This document shows, piece after piece, positions 32,029 through 39,818 of a stretch of 64,000 bases of DNA. The notes under the pieces are model-generated. The model did no database searches, was not told the DNA's origin, and worked only from the letters and a program-made list of their open reading frames with translations. The stretch covers positions 7,936,001 to 8,000,000 of the forward strand of contig NZ_JACHND010000001.1 in the NCBI RefSeq assembly GCF_014205275.1, written 5' to 3'. The DNA is from Sphaerisporangium siamense (lineage in GTDB: Bacteria; Actinomycetota; Actinomycetes; Streptosporangiales; Streptosporangiaceae). Both the position numbers and the translations under genes were made by a program. Every line of letters begins with the position of its first letter. Positions within the stretch are counted from its first letter, which is position 1.

Positions 32029-32166
32029 CCGGCCGTCCGGGGCCGACGGCGCGCTCCGGCCCGGCGGTCCGGCGCGGTCCTATTGACGATCATGAGATGG
32101 GATACTGCCGATGATGGATCGCCATCGCGGTGAGCCATGTCATGCCCGGCACCGTCAGGGGAATCA

Positions 32167-32406
32167 ATGAGGTTTTCTTCAACCGCGTATTTTCCCGCGG
32201 TCGAGTGGCGCACGGCCGCTCGCTGTACCACCAAGAATTGTGTCGAGGTCGCGATCGTGGACGGGTTGATAGCCGTACGCGACTCGAAGGACCCCGCGAA
32301 TCCTGCGCTGCTCTACACCGAGAGTGAATGGCAGGTCTTCATCGACGGCGCCAAGAACGGCGAATTCGATGTGCAGAGCCTCAAGAGGCCGTCGGGCGAA
32401 AACTGA
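32167..32406 (+). CDS. DUF397 domain protein, partner of the XRE regulator
   Basis: 79 residues from ATG 32167 behind AGGGGAA. The DUF397 pattern is visible: an early AxWRTA-like segment (PAVEWRTAAR), NCVEVAIVDGLIAVRDSKDP and the closing TESEWQVFIDGAKNGEFD. Paired with the XRE-DUF5753 gene as in many actinomycetes, where some pairs control development or behave as toxin-antitoxin-like systems (established for a few members, inference here). Confidence 0.9.
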   Translation: MRFSSTAYFPAVEWRTAARCTTKNCVEVAIVDGLIAVRDSKDPANPALLYTESEWQVFIDGAKNGEFDVQSLKRPSGEN

Positions 32407-32608
32407 CCCGCGCCGGGGCGGACCGGCAGGGCCCGCCCCGGCCTTTGGCGCCGGCCCATCCCCCACGGCCGCCGCCCGACGAGACGCCAAGGGGCGCCGG
32501 GGGGTATATCGTCTCCGCCGGGGAAGTGGTGCGCACCGGCCGGTTTTGCCCCGAACCTCGGGGGGAGCCGGACGCTTCGCAGATCAACGCTCTCCGGAGG
32601 ACTCAGCA

Positions 32609-33040
32609 ATGGGCGGATTCAGGAAGTTCCTGATGCGCGGCAATCTCGTGGAACTGGCCGTCGCGGTCGTGGTCGGCGCCACGTTCAGCGGGCTGGTGCA
32701 GGCGCTGGTCGCCGACCTGATCACCCCGTTGATCGCCGCCGTCACCGGCGGCCGCAAGCCCGACTTCTCGCAGTACACCTTCACGGTCAACGGCGCCGTG
32801 TTCAAGTACGGCGACTTCGTCAACCACCTGCTGACGTTCCTCATCATCGCCGCGGTCATCTATTGGCTGGTCGTGATGCCGATGACGCGGCTGATCGCCT
32901 TCTTCGACCGGGACAAGAAGAGCACCGAGAAGCAGTGCCCGGAATGCCGCAGCGACATCCCGGTGGACGCGCGCCGCTGCGCCTTCTGCACCGTCGAGCT
33001 GAGCGCCGCCGTCCCGGCGAACGACCGCCCGCCGGCCTGA
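32609..33040 (+). CDS. mscL: Large-conductance mechanosensitive channel with C-terminal zinc ribbon
   Basis: 143 residues from ATG 32609 behind GGAGG. MscL opens under membrane tension to release solutes on hypo-osmotic shock. TM1 is NLVELAVAVVVGATFSGLVQALVADLITPL with the pore-lining pattern; TM2 is LLTFLIIAAVIYWLVVMPM. Instead of a plain cytoplasmic helix, the tail carries CPECRSDIPVDARRCAFC, a four-cysteine zinc ribbon, seen in many actinobacterial MscL proteins. A nested hairpin follows 40 nt after the stop. Confidence 0.95.
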   Translation: MGGFRKFLMRGNLVELAVAVVVGATFSGLVQALVADLITPLIAAVTGGRKPDFSQYTFTVNGAVFKYGDFVNHLLTFLIIAAVIYWLVVMPMTRLIAFFDRDKKSTEKQCPECRSDIPVDARRCAFCTVELSAAVPANDRPPA

Positions 33041-33080
33041 CCGCCGGGCTTCGCGCCCCGCTCGCGCGCGCGTCACGAGG

Positions 33081-33131
33081 GGTGCCGCCGAGGTGACCGG
33101 ACATCGATGTCCGGAATTTCCTCGCGGCACC
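33081..33131. terminator. Nested hairpin after mscL
   Basis: A perfect 18-bp palindrome CCGGACATCGATGTCCGG at 33097-33114 is flanked by near-perfect outer arms, GGTGCCGCCGAGG and CCTCGCGGCACC. Position suits a bidirectional terminator for mscL; a protein-binding palindrome is the alternative. Confidence 0.55.
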
Positions 33132-33305
33132 TTTCGCATGTCAGAGACCCGATGTATTTTCCGGCCAGAACCTTGACCAGAGCCGCCTCCGTGCCATCAC
33201 GGGCGGTCATAGCACTTAAACAGCCACAAACAGCTATGCATCCAGTTCTGACCACGAGGTTGACCACAAGATAAGTCCAATTTTTCCCAGGCCCAGGAGG
33301 TCTCC

Positions 33306-35348
33306 ATGCGCACCCCCCACCCTTGGCCGCGCGGCCTCGGCTGCGTCGCCGTCACCCTCGCCGCCCTGCTGGTGGCCGCGCCCCCGGCCGGCGCCGCCGA
33401 GGACTACCAGGCCGAGGACGGCGCCGTCTCGCAGGGCGGCGTCTTCACCACCTACACCGGGTACACCGGCAGGGGCTACGTCGACTACCTCGACATGACG
33501 GGCGGCTTCGTCCAGCTCTACGTCACCGCCGCCACCGCCGGGACCGTCGGCCTGACCTACCGGTACGCCAACGGGACCACCGGCGACCTGCCGCTCGACA
33601 TCACCGTCAACGGCGTCCCGGCCGCCTCCGGCGTGTCGTTCCCGCCGACCGGCGGCTGGGGAACCTGGCAGACCAGGACGGTCAACGCCACGCTGAAGGC
33701 CGGCACCAACAAGGTGCGCGCCATCGCCACCACCGCGGGCGGCGGCCCCAACCTGGACCGGCTCACCGTCGCCGAGCCCATCGACACCCAGCCGCCCACC
33801 ACACCCGGCGCGCCGTCCTGCTCCGGCGTCACCGCCAACTCCCTCACCCTGACGTGGGGCGCCGCCACCGACGACACCGGAGTCGTCGCCTACGACATCC
33901 TCCACGACGCCGCCAAGCTCGCGGAGGCCCCGGGGAACACCACCTCCAAGCAGCTCACCGGGCTCTCGCCCGCCACCGAGTACCGCCTGTCGGTGCGGGC
34001 CCGCGACGCGGCCGGCAACGTCTCGGCCCGCAGTACGCAGGCCGTCTGCACGACCGAGCCCGGCTCCGACAGCGAGCCCCCCACCGCGCCCTCCGGCCTC
34101 GCGGTCTCCCAGGTCGGCACGACCAGCGCGCGGCTGAGCTGGAACGCCTCCACCGACAACGTGGGCGTGACCGCGTACGAGGTCAGGAGCGGCTCCAATG
34201 TGTACGCCACCGTGACCGGCGCGCCGCCCCCGACCAGTACCACCGTCACCGGCCTGGCCTGCGACAGCCCCTACTCGCTGACCGTGGTCGCCAGGGACGC
34301 GGCGCAGAACACCTCCCCGCCGAGCACCGGCGTGTCGTTCCGGACGTCGCCCTGCTCCACTGACGGCGGCATCCCCTCCGGCATCACCACCATCTCCACC
34401 GGCTGGTCGATCCCGTGGGGCACCGCCTTCCTGCCGGACGGGCAGTCGGCCCTGGTGACCGAGCGCGACACCTTCCGCGTCCACAAGGTGGCGCTCGACG
34501 GGACGCGCACGCAGGTCGGCACCGTGCCGAACGCGGTGAGCACCGGCGGCGAGGGCGGCCTCATGGGCGTGGCCGTGGACCCCGCGTGGGCGACCAACCA
34601 CTACGTGTACTTCATGCACACCGCCTCGGAGGGCAACCGGATCGCCCGGATGACCTACGACGGCACCGGCCTGTCCACGTACACCGTCCTGGTGCAGGGC
34701 ATCACCAAGAACACCTACCACGACGGCGGGCGCCTCGCCTTCGGGCCGGACGGCTACCTGTACGCGACCACCGGCGACGCGCTGAACGGCAACAACGCGC
34801 AGGACAGGAACTCGCTGAACGGCAAGATCCTCAGAATGACCACCAGCGGAGCCCCGGCCCCGGGCAACCCGTGGGGCACGCTGGTCTACTCCATGGGGCA
34901 CCGCAACCCGCAGGGCCTGGCCTTCGACCGCAACGGCCGGCTGTGGGAGGCGGAGTTCGGCAACAACCTCCAGGACGAGCTGAACCTCATCACGCCCGGC
35001 GCCAACTACGGCTGGCCGACCTGTGAAGGCGCCTGCGACGTCGCGGGCATGACCAACCCGAAGGCGACGTGGCCGACGTCGCAGGCGTCACCGAGCGGCA
35101 TCGCGATCGTCCGCAACGTGATCTACATGGCCGCGCAGCGGGGCGAGCGGCTGTGGCGGATCCCGATCAACGGCGATTCCGATACGGTCGGCACTCCGGC
35201 CGCCTACTACGTCGGCACCTACGGCCGCCTGCGGACCGTCACCAAGGTGCCCGGCGCCGACCAGCTCTGGCTGTCCACCACCAACGCCGACAACGCCGGA
35301 CGCGAGCCGGCGGGCTCGGACAAGATCTTCCGGGTCACGATCACCTAG
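33306..35348 (+). CDS. Secreted PQQ-type sugar dehydrogenase with CBM and two FN3 domains
   Basis: 680 residues from ATG 33306 behind AGGAGG. A Sec/Tat-like signal peptide ends at AGAAED (about residue 31). Residues 32-158 form a CBM6/35-like carbohydrate module (YQAEDGAV, GYVDYLDMTGG, NLDRLTVAE). Two fibronectin type III domains follow (about 162-250 and 255-345; TLTWGAATDDTGVVAYDI, ARLSWNASTDNVGVTAYEV). The C-terminal 325 residues are a six-bladed GSDH propeller with GGEGGLMGVAVDP, YHDGGRLAFGPDGYLYATTGD and YSMGHRNPQGLAFD. Family members oxidise aldose sugars or pyranoses extracellularly with PQQ; here the CBM suggests action on polysaccharide-bound sugar. Single gene. Confidence 0.9.
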   Translation: MRTPHPWPRGLGCVAVTLAALLVAAPPAGAAEDYQAEDGAVSQGGVFTTYTGYTGRGYVDYLDMTGGFVQLYVTAATAGTVGLTYRYANGTTGDLPLDITVNGVPAASGVSFPPTGGWGTWQTRTVNATLKAGTNKVRAIATTAGGGPNLDRLTVAEPIDTQPPTTPGAPSCSGVTANSLTLTWGAATDDTGVVAYDILHDAAKLAEAPGNTTSKQLTGLSPATEYRLSVRARDAAGNVSARSTQAVCTTEPGSDSEPPTAPSGLAVSQVGTTSARLSWNASTDNVGVTAYEVRSGSNVYATVTGAPPPTSTTVTGLACDSPYSLTVVARDAAQNTSPPSTGVSFRTSPCSTDGGIPSGITTISTGWSIPWGTAFLPDGQSALVTERDTFRVHKVALDGTRTQVGTVPNAVSTGGEGGLMGVAVDPAWATNHYVYFMHTASEGNRIARMTYDGTGLSTYTVLVQGITKNTYHDGGRLAFGPDGYLYATTGDALNGNNAQDRNSLNGKILRMTTSGAPAPGNPWGTLVYSMGHRNPQGLAFDRNGRLWEAEFGNNLQDELNLITPGANYGWPTCEGACDVAGMTNPKATWPTSQASPSGIAIVRNVIYMAAQRGERLWRIPINGDSDTVGTPAAYYVGTYGRLRTVTKVPGADQLWLSTTNADNAGREPAGSDKIFRVTIT

Positions 35349-35426
35349 CCCCGGCCCGGCCCCGGGCGCCGCGCCGGCGGTGCCCGGGGCCGGAATAGCC
35401 GTCACACGGGCAGGGTTGTCCGGAAA

Positions 35427-36491
35427 ATGACCGATGAGATCCGTGGTGTGGCCCGTGGCGAGTCGACCGTCCCGCTCTCGATCCTGGACCTGGCGACCGT
35501 CGGCGCGGGCGACACGCCGTCCGGCGCGCTCCGGACGACGACGGAGCTGGCGCGGCGCGCGGAGGAATGGGGTTACCACCGGTTCTGGGTGGCCGAGCAC
35601 CACGGCATGCCGAGCGTGGCCAGCTCCTCCCCCGCCGTGATCCTGGCCCATCTGGGCGCCGGCACGCGGAGCATCCGGCTCGGCTCGGGCGGCGTGATGC
35701 TCCCGAACCACGCGCCGCTCATCGTGGCCGAGCAGTTCGGCACCCTGCACGCCCTGCACCCCGGGCGCATCGACCTCGGCCTCGGCCGCGCCCCCGGCAC
35801 CGACCAGGCGACGGCCCGCGCGCTGCGCCGCAGGGCGACCCCGGACGCCGACGACTTCCCCGAGCAGCTCGCCGAGCTCGTCGCCTTCCTCGACGACACC
35901 TACGAGGCCGGCCCGCGGGGCCCGCGCATCCGCGCCGTGCCCGGCGAGGCGAGCGCGCCCGGGTCCGGGCGCCCGCCGATCTGGCTGCTCGGATCCAGCG
36001 GGTTCAGCGCGGGGCTGGCCGCGCTGCTCGGCCTGCCGTTCGCCTTCGCCCACCACTTCAGCTCCGCCAACACGATCCCCGCCCTGGAGCTGTACCGCTC
36101 GCGGTTCGAGCCGTCCGCCGTGCTGGACAAGCCGTACGCGATGATCGGCGTGAGCGCGGTGGCGGCGGACACCGGCGCGGAGGCGCTGCGGCGGGCGCGC
36201 ACCGGGGCGCTCGGCATGCTGCGCCTGCGGCGGGGCATGCCCGCGCCGCTGCCCACGCCCGAGGAGGCCGAGGCGTACCCCTACAGTCCCGCCGAGGAGC
36301 AGTTCGTCCGCGACTGGCTCGGCAACGTCGTGCACGGCGACCCGGGGACGGTGCGGGCGGGCCTGGACGCGCTGCGCGAGCGCACCGGGGCGGACGAGCT
36401 GATGATCACCACGGGCGTCCACGGCGGCGAGGCCAGGATCCGCTCCTACGGGCTGATCGCCGAGGCGTACGGCATGACCAAGGAGCTCTGA
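35427..36491 (+). CDS. LLM-class flavin-dependent oxidoreductase (MsnO8-like)
   Basis: 354 residues from ATG 35427; no strong ribosome-binding site precedes it. Luciferase-like TIM barrel: VPLSILDLATVGAG, YHRFWVAEHHGMPSVASSSPAV, IRLGSGGVMLPNHAPLIVAEQF and LHPGRIDLGLGRAPGTD are the standard blocks of the subgroup with alkanal-monooxygenase-like enzymes. Probably uses FMNH2 or F420; the substrate is unknown. It stands alone between the sugar dehydrogenase and the kinase gene. Confidence 0.92.
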   Translation: MTDEIRGVARGESTVPLSILDLATVGAGDTPSGALRTTTELARRAEEWGYHRFWVAEHHGMPSVASSSPAVILAHLGAGTRSIRLGSGGVMLPNHAPLIVAEQFGTLHALHPGRIDLGLGRAPGTDQATARALRRRATPDADDFPEQLAELVAFLDDTYEAGPRGPRIRAVPGEASAPGSGRPPIWLLGSSGFSAGLAALLGLPFAFAHHFSSANTIPALELYRSRFEPSAVLDKPYAMIGVSAVAADTGAEALRRARTGALGMLRLRRGMPAPLPTPEEAEAYPYSPAEEQFVRDWLGNVVHGDPGTVRAGLDALRERTGADELMITTGVHGGEARIRSYGLIAEAYGMTKEL

Positions 36492-36595
36492 CAGAGACCT
36501 TTCTTCGCATGGATTATGTCCGTAATATCGGACCCACCCGCGAGAACATTCATGCGTAGCGTCTGCCGACCCGGAAGTAACGCCGAACAATGTGC

Positions 36596-36609
36596 TGGGA
36601 GCGCTCCCA
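36596..36609. promoter_or_regulatory. CelR/CebR-type operator
   Basis: TGGGAGCGCTCCCA, a perfect 14-bp palindrome, is identical to the site bound by the cellobiose-responsive LacI-family repressors CelR (Thermobifida fusca) and CebR (Streptomyces), as I know it from the literature. It lies 42 nt upstream of the Ser/Thr kinase start and about 100 nt after the oxidoreductase gene. No LacI-family gene is in this window. Confidence 0.75.
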
Positions 36610-36651
36610 ATCCCGTCCCGACTCGTCTGACCCCTCCGGGGCCGGTGGTCG

Positions 36652-37620
36652 GTGAACCCCCATGACTCGGGGGCCGTGCGTGAGGGCGACGTGCTCACGC
36701 GCCGGTACCGGCTCGTCGAGCAGATAGCCTCCGGCGGGACGTCCGCGATCTGGCGCGCCTTCGACCAGTCGTTGCACCGCACCGTCGCGATCAAGGTGCT
36801 GGACGGCGACCACCGCGCGATCCGCAGGGAGGCGCGGGCGACCGCCCGGCTGCTCCACCACGACGCGATCGAGGTGTACGACTACGGCGAGACGATCACC
36901 GCCGCCGGACGGCCCGCCGCCTACGTCGTGATGCGGCTGCTGGACGGGCGGGCCCTGTCCGAGCGGATCGCCGAGGGACCGCTGCCGTGGCGCGAGGCCG
37001 CGACCGTCGGCGCGAGGGTCGCGCGGGTGCTGGAGGCCGCCCACCGGCGCGGCATCGTCCACCGCGACGTCACCGCCGAGAACGTCCTGCTCACACCGGA
37101 GGGCGCCAAGCTGCTCGATTTCGGGCTCGCGGCGTTCGTGGGCGAGCACGCCGGCCCCCGGGTCCCCGGCACGCCGCCGTACGCCGCGCCCGAGCGGCTC
37201 ACGGCGGGCGGCTTCCACCCCGCCGTGGACGTGTACGCCCTCGGCGTGCTCGTCTACCAGATGCTCACCGGGGTCCCCCCGCGCCCCGTGGACGAGGCGG
37301 GCGGGGGGCGCGGGACGCCGGGCCCGCGCCACGGCGCGCGTACCGGGACGCCCGGCATGCCCCGTACCGGGACGCCCGAGGTGCCGCCCGAGCTGACCGC
37401 CCTGTGCGCGGCGTGCGTGGCGGGGAACCCCGCCGAGCGGCCGGCCGCCGGGCACGTGGCCGAGGTGCTCACGCGCGCGCTCGACGCGCCGCCGATCGAG
37501 GTCCGGGACACGGCCATCTGGATCCGGCGCGTGCGGACGGCCGCCGCCGGCTCGGCGCTGCTGTCGGCCTCGGCCGCCGCGCTCCTCTGGCTGGCCAACG
37601 CGCTCGGCTCGCTCGCTTAA
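36652..37620 (+). CDS. Membrane-anchored Ser/Thr protein kinase with atypical catalytic loop
   Basis: 322 residues from GTG 36652. A Hanks-type kinase domain covers residues about 15-270: glycine-rich loop ASGGTSAIW, VAIKVL with the ATP-binding Lys, catalytic loop IVHRDVTAENVLL, DFGLAAF and the APE-like YAAPERL. In the catalytic loop the Lys of HRDLKPxN is Thr, while the catalytic Asp and metal-binding Asn remain, so activity is plausible but not assured. A low-complexity Gly/Thr/Pro/Arg stretch splits the C-lobe. A single C-terminal membrane helix (SALLSASAAALLWLANAL) has almost nothing outside, so there is no sensor domain. The operator in front suggests cellobiose-responsive expression. 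Confidence 0.85.
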   Translation: MNPHDSGAVREGDVLTRRYRLVEQIASGGTSAIWRAFDQSLHRTVAIKVLDGDHRAIRREARATARLLHHDAIEVYDYGETITAAGRPAAYVVMRLLDGRALSERIAEGPLPWREAATVGARVARVLEAAHRRGIVHRDVTAENVLLTPEGAKLLDFGLAAFVGEHAGPRVPGTPPYAAPERLTAGGFHPAVDVYALGVLVYQMLTGVPPRPVDEAGGGRGTPGPRHGARTGTPGMPRTGTPEVPPELTALCAACVAGNPAERPAAGHVAEVLTRALDAPPIEVRDTAIWIRRVRTAAAGSALLSASAAALLWLANALGSLA

Positions 37621-37881
37621 GTACCGTTTCCGCGAATCACCGGACCGGCACGCCCTTTTTCGCCGCGCCAACGCCCGCGTAATGCCATTCAAACGGGATA
37701 TCCCGCACGGCGATAATCCGATCGAACGGACATTTCCCATTTGTCCGCACATGGAGCTTGATTCAAACTTTCCGCATGTCGGATAACGATCACAACGGCG
37801 GAGATCAGTACGGTTGGATGTCGGGACGCATTATCGGCAATGCGTTTTCACATGGCAATACCAACAGCAAAGGACCGCTTC

Positions 37882-39288
37882 ATGAATCATGCCAGTCGGC
37901 CTCGTGTCGGGGCGCGACATATCGTTCGTTCCTTGCTGGCGGCGGCTCTCACGGCGACCGTCGCGGTGTGGGTCGTCGCCGCGGCGCCCGGCTCCGCCGG
38001 CGCGGCGGCACAGCCGGTCCCGGTGCCGCTCGGCGCCGCCGCGGGCTTCGCCGTTCTGGCGGGGACGTCCGTGACCAACACCGGCACCTCGGCCATCACC
38101 GGAGACGTCGGCGTCGCCCCCGGGAGCACGGTCACGGGACTCACGCCCCCGAGCATCGTGAACGGGATCATCCACATCAACGACGCGGCCGCGACCCAGG
38201 CGCAGACGGCCCTGGCCACGGCGTTCGCCGACGTCACCTCGCGCCCTTCGACCGGGACCATCCCCCCGGCGCTCGGCGGCCGGACGCTGCCCCCCGGCGT
38301 CTACACGTCCACGGGCGGCCCGTTCACGCTGAGCGGCGAGCTGACCCTGGACGCGAAGGGAGACCCGAACGCGGTCTTCGTCATCCGCGGATCGAGCCTC
38401 ACCGTGGCGGCGCACGGCACGGTCACCCTGGCCGGCGGGGCGCGGGCCTGCAACGTGTTCCTGGCCCTCACCAGGACCGCGACCCTGTACGCGGGAGCCA
38501 GGCTGCGCGGCAACGTGCTGCTCGTGCCCGCGACCACGGGCGGCATCGTGGTGGGCACCGGCGCCACGGTGGAGGGCAGGCTGCTGGCCGGCCCGCACGC
38601 CGCCGTGACGCTCGCCGGGGACACCGTCACCGCGCCCCGCGGATGCGCGACCGGCAAGAACACGACCGTCACGGTGACGTTCTCCTGCAGCGGGACGGGG
38701 CCCGGCCGGCCGCTGAGCCTGAACGCGATCGTGCGCTCCGCCAACGGCCCGGTCGCCTCCGGCCAGGTGCGGTTCACCAGTGACGGCGCCGCGCTCGGCA
38801 CGGCGCAGCTCAACTCCTCCGGCCGGGCGACGCTCGCCGACCCGAACCTGACCGAGGGCATCCACCGGATCGTGGCCACGTTCGAGGGCACGCCCGAGTT
38901 CGACCCGGCCACCTCACAGGCCCTGGAACTGCCCGTCGGCCCCGGCGGCAGATGCCCGGAGGAGTGCGAGCGCGACCACGGCCGTCATGAGAAGGCCGAG
39001 GCCGAGGCGGTGGACGAGCAGAACCCGCGGACGGTGCGCAAGGACCGCCACAACCGGCACCATCGCCACCACAAGGACCACGGCAAGCTGGTGACGGTGC
39101 AGACGCTGCACACGCTCGACGGAGTGTTCGGCGAGGACGACCACCACGGCCACCACGGCCACCACGGCTCGGGGTCCCACCACGGCCACGGGCCGAAGGG
39201 CCACCAGCACTACCAGAAGCCGTACCAGAAGCCGCGCTACCACAAGTACTACAAGGCGCCGCGCCCGCGCGTCGCCGTCACCGGCTGA
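37882..39288 (+). CDS. Secreted DUF3494 (ice-binding-like) protein with His-rich tail
   Basis: 468 residues from ATG 37882 behind AAAGGA. A long signal peptide ends near AGAAAQP. Residues about 50-250 form a DUF3494 beta-solenoid (AGFAVLAGTSVTNTGTSAITG, TLPPGVYTSTGGPFTLSGEL, GNVLLVPATTGGIVVGTGATV), a fold first seen in ice-binding proteins and common in bacterial adhesins. Residues about 265-350 are a Big_3-like Ig domain (VASGQVRFTSDGAALGTAQL). The tail is highly charged and then His/Gly/Lys/Tyr-rich, with DDHHGHHGHH-type runs and YQKPYQKP repeats, which suggests metal binding or wall association. Ice binding is not implied. A strong terminator follows. Confidence 0.85.
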   Translation: MNHASRPRVGARHIVRSLLAAALTATVAVWVVAAAPGSAGAAAQPVPVPLGAAAGFAVLAGTSVTNTGTSAITGDVGVAPGSTVTGLTPPSIVNGIIHINDAAATQAQTALATAFADVTSRPSTGTIPPALGGRTLPPGVYTSTGGPFTLSGELTLDAKGDPNAVFVIRGSSLTVAAHGTVTLAGGARACNVFLALTRTATLYAGARLRGNVLLVPATTGGIVVGTGATVEGRLLAGPHAAVTLAGDTVTAPRGCATGKNTTVTVTFSCSGTGPGRPLSLNAIVRSANGPVASGQVRFTSDGAALGTAQLNSSGRATLADPNLTEGIHRIVATFEGTPEFDPATSQALELPVGPGGRCPEECERDHGRHEKAEAEAVDEQNPRTVRKDRHNRHHRHHKDHGKLVTVQTLHTLDGVFGEDDHHGHHGHHGSGSHHGHGPKGHQHYQKPYQKPRYHKYYKAPRPRVAVTG

Positions 39289-39308
39289 TCTGGGCCCGTG
39301 ACGTCCAC

Positions 39309-39339
39309 GGGGCCCGTCCGACCGAGTCGGACGGGCCCC
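39309..39339 (+). terminator. Terminator of the DUF3494 gene
   Basis: Perfect 14-bp stem GGGGCCCGTCCGAC with its complement around a 3-nt loop, followed by a short T pair, 20 nt after the stop codon. Confidence 0.75.
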
Positions 39340-39408
39340 TTACGTGACGGATGAACATGTCCGGGCGTGCCCCGGCCGCCGGGCGGCCGCTTCGCGCCCG
39401 CTTCGGGT

Positions 39409-39750
39409 CTAGTCGTCGCCCGCTCCGGGCGCGCTCTGCGCCTGCTCCACGCCTGCTCCGGGCGTACTCCGCGGCTGCTCCACGCCTGCTCCGGGCCTGC
39501 TCCGCGGCTGCTCCACGCCTGCTTCGGGCCTGCTCTGCGCCTGCTCCGCGACCGCGTCCCTCTCCGGCGGCGGCGCGTCTCCTCTCGCGCGCCGGTCGAA
39601 CTCCTCCTCCAGTTGCCGGGTGCGGACGGCATGGTCGTCCAGGTCGTCGTCGGAGCCGCGCAGCAGGGTCTCCATCCAGGACTCCTCGAGCTCTCGGAGC
39701 TCGTCGCGCAGATCTCGCACGCTCAGGTTTCGCGGATTGACTCTGTTCAT
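39409..39750 (-). CDS. DUF6158-like small protein with 11-residue tandem repeats
   Basis: 113 residues from ATG 39750. The first 65 residues (NLSVRDLRDELRELEESWMET, then LLRGSDDDLDDHAVRTRQLEEEF) match the helical pattern of small actinomycete proteins I know as DUF6158, function unknown. The rest is four 11-residue units of the type VEQPRSRPGAG plus a final DD. The repeat is encoded by almost identical 33-bp DNA units. Soluble, no cysteines. The gene lies alone, with the membrane glycosyltransferase gene upstream on the same strand. Confidence 0.7.
   Translation of the reverse strand: MNRVNPRNLSVRDLRDELRELEESWMETLLRGSDDDLDDHAVRTRQLEEEFDRRARGDAPPPERDAVAEQAQSRPEAGVEQPRSRPGAGVEQPRSTPGAGVEQAQSAPGAGDD
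39418..39549 (-). repeat. 33-bp tandem repeat, four units
   Basis: Four in-frame 33-bp units encode AEQAQSRPEAG, VEQPRSRPGAG, VEQPRSTPGAG and VEQAQSAPGAG. The high DNA identity between units suggests recent expansion. Copy-number change would keep the frame. Confidence 0.8.
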
Positions 39751-39818
39751 GACTCCACCCTGTACCCGGTCGGACGAATCCGTCACCCCCTATCAAAGCG
39801 GGATATCTCACACTCTCT

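Noticed and set aside
33073-33210. Leftward small frame with LTCERCREEIPDIDV, possible zinc-ribbon protein
   Set aside because: No ribosome-binding site, only one Cys pair, and it runs through the mscL hairpin; the similarity to a zinc ribbon is too short.
39351-39740. Rightward frame of 129 residues with Arg/Ala/Pro repeats
   Set aside because: Antisense of the 33-bp repeat of the DUF6158-like gene.
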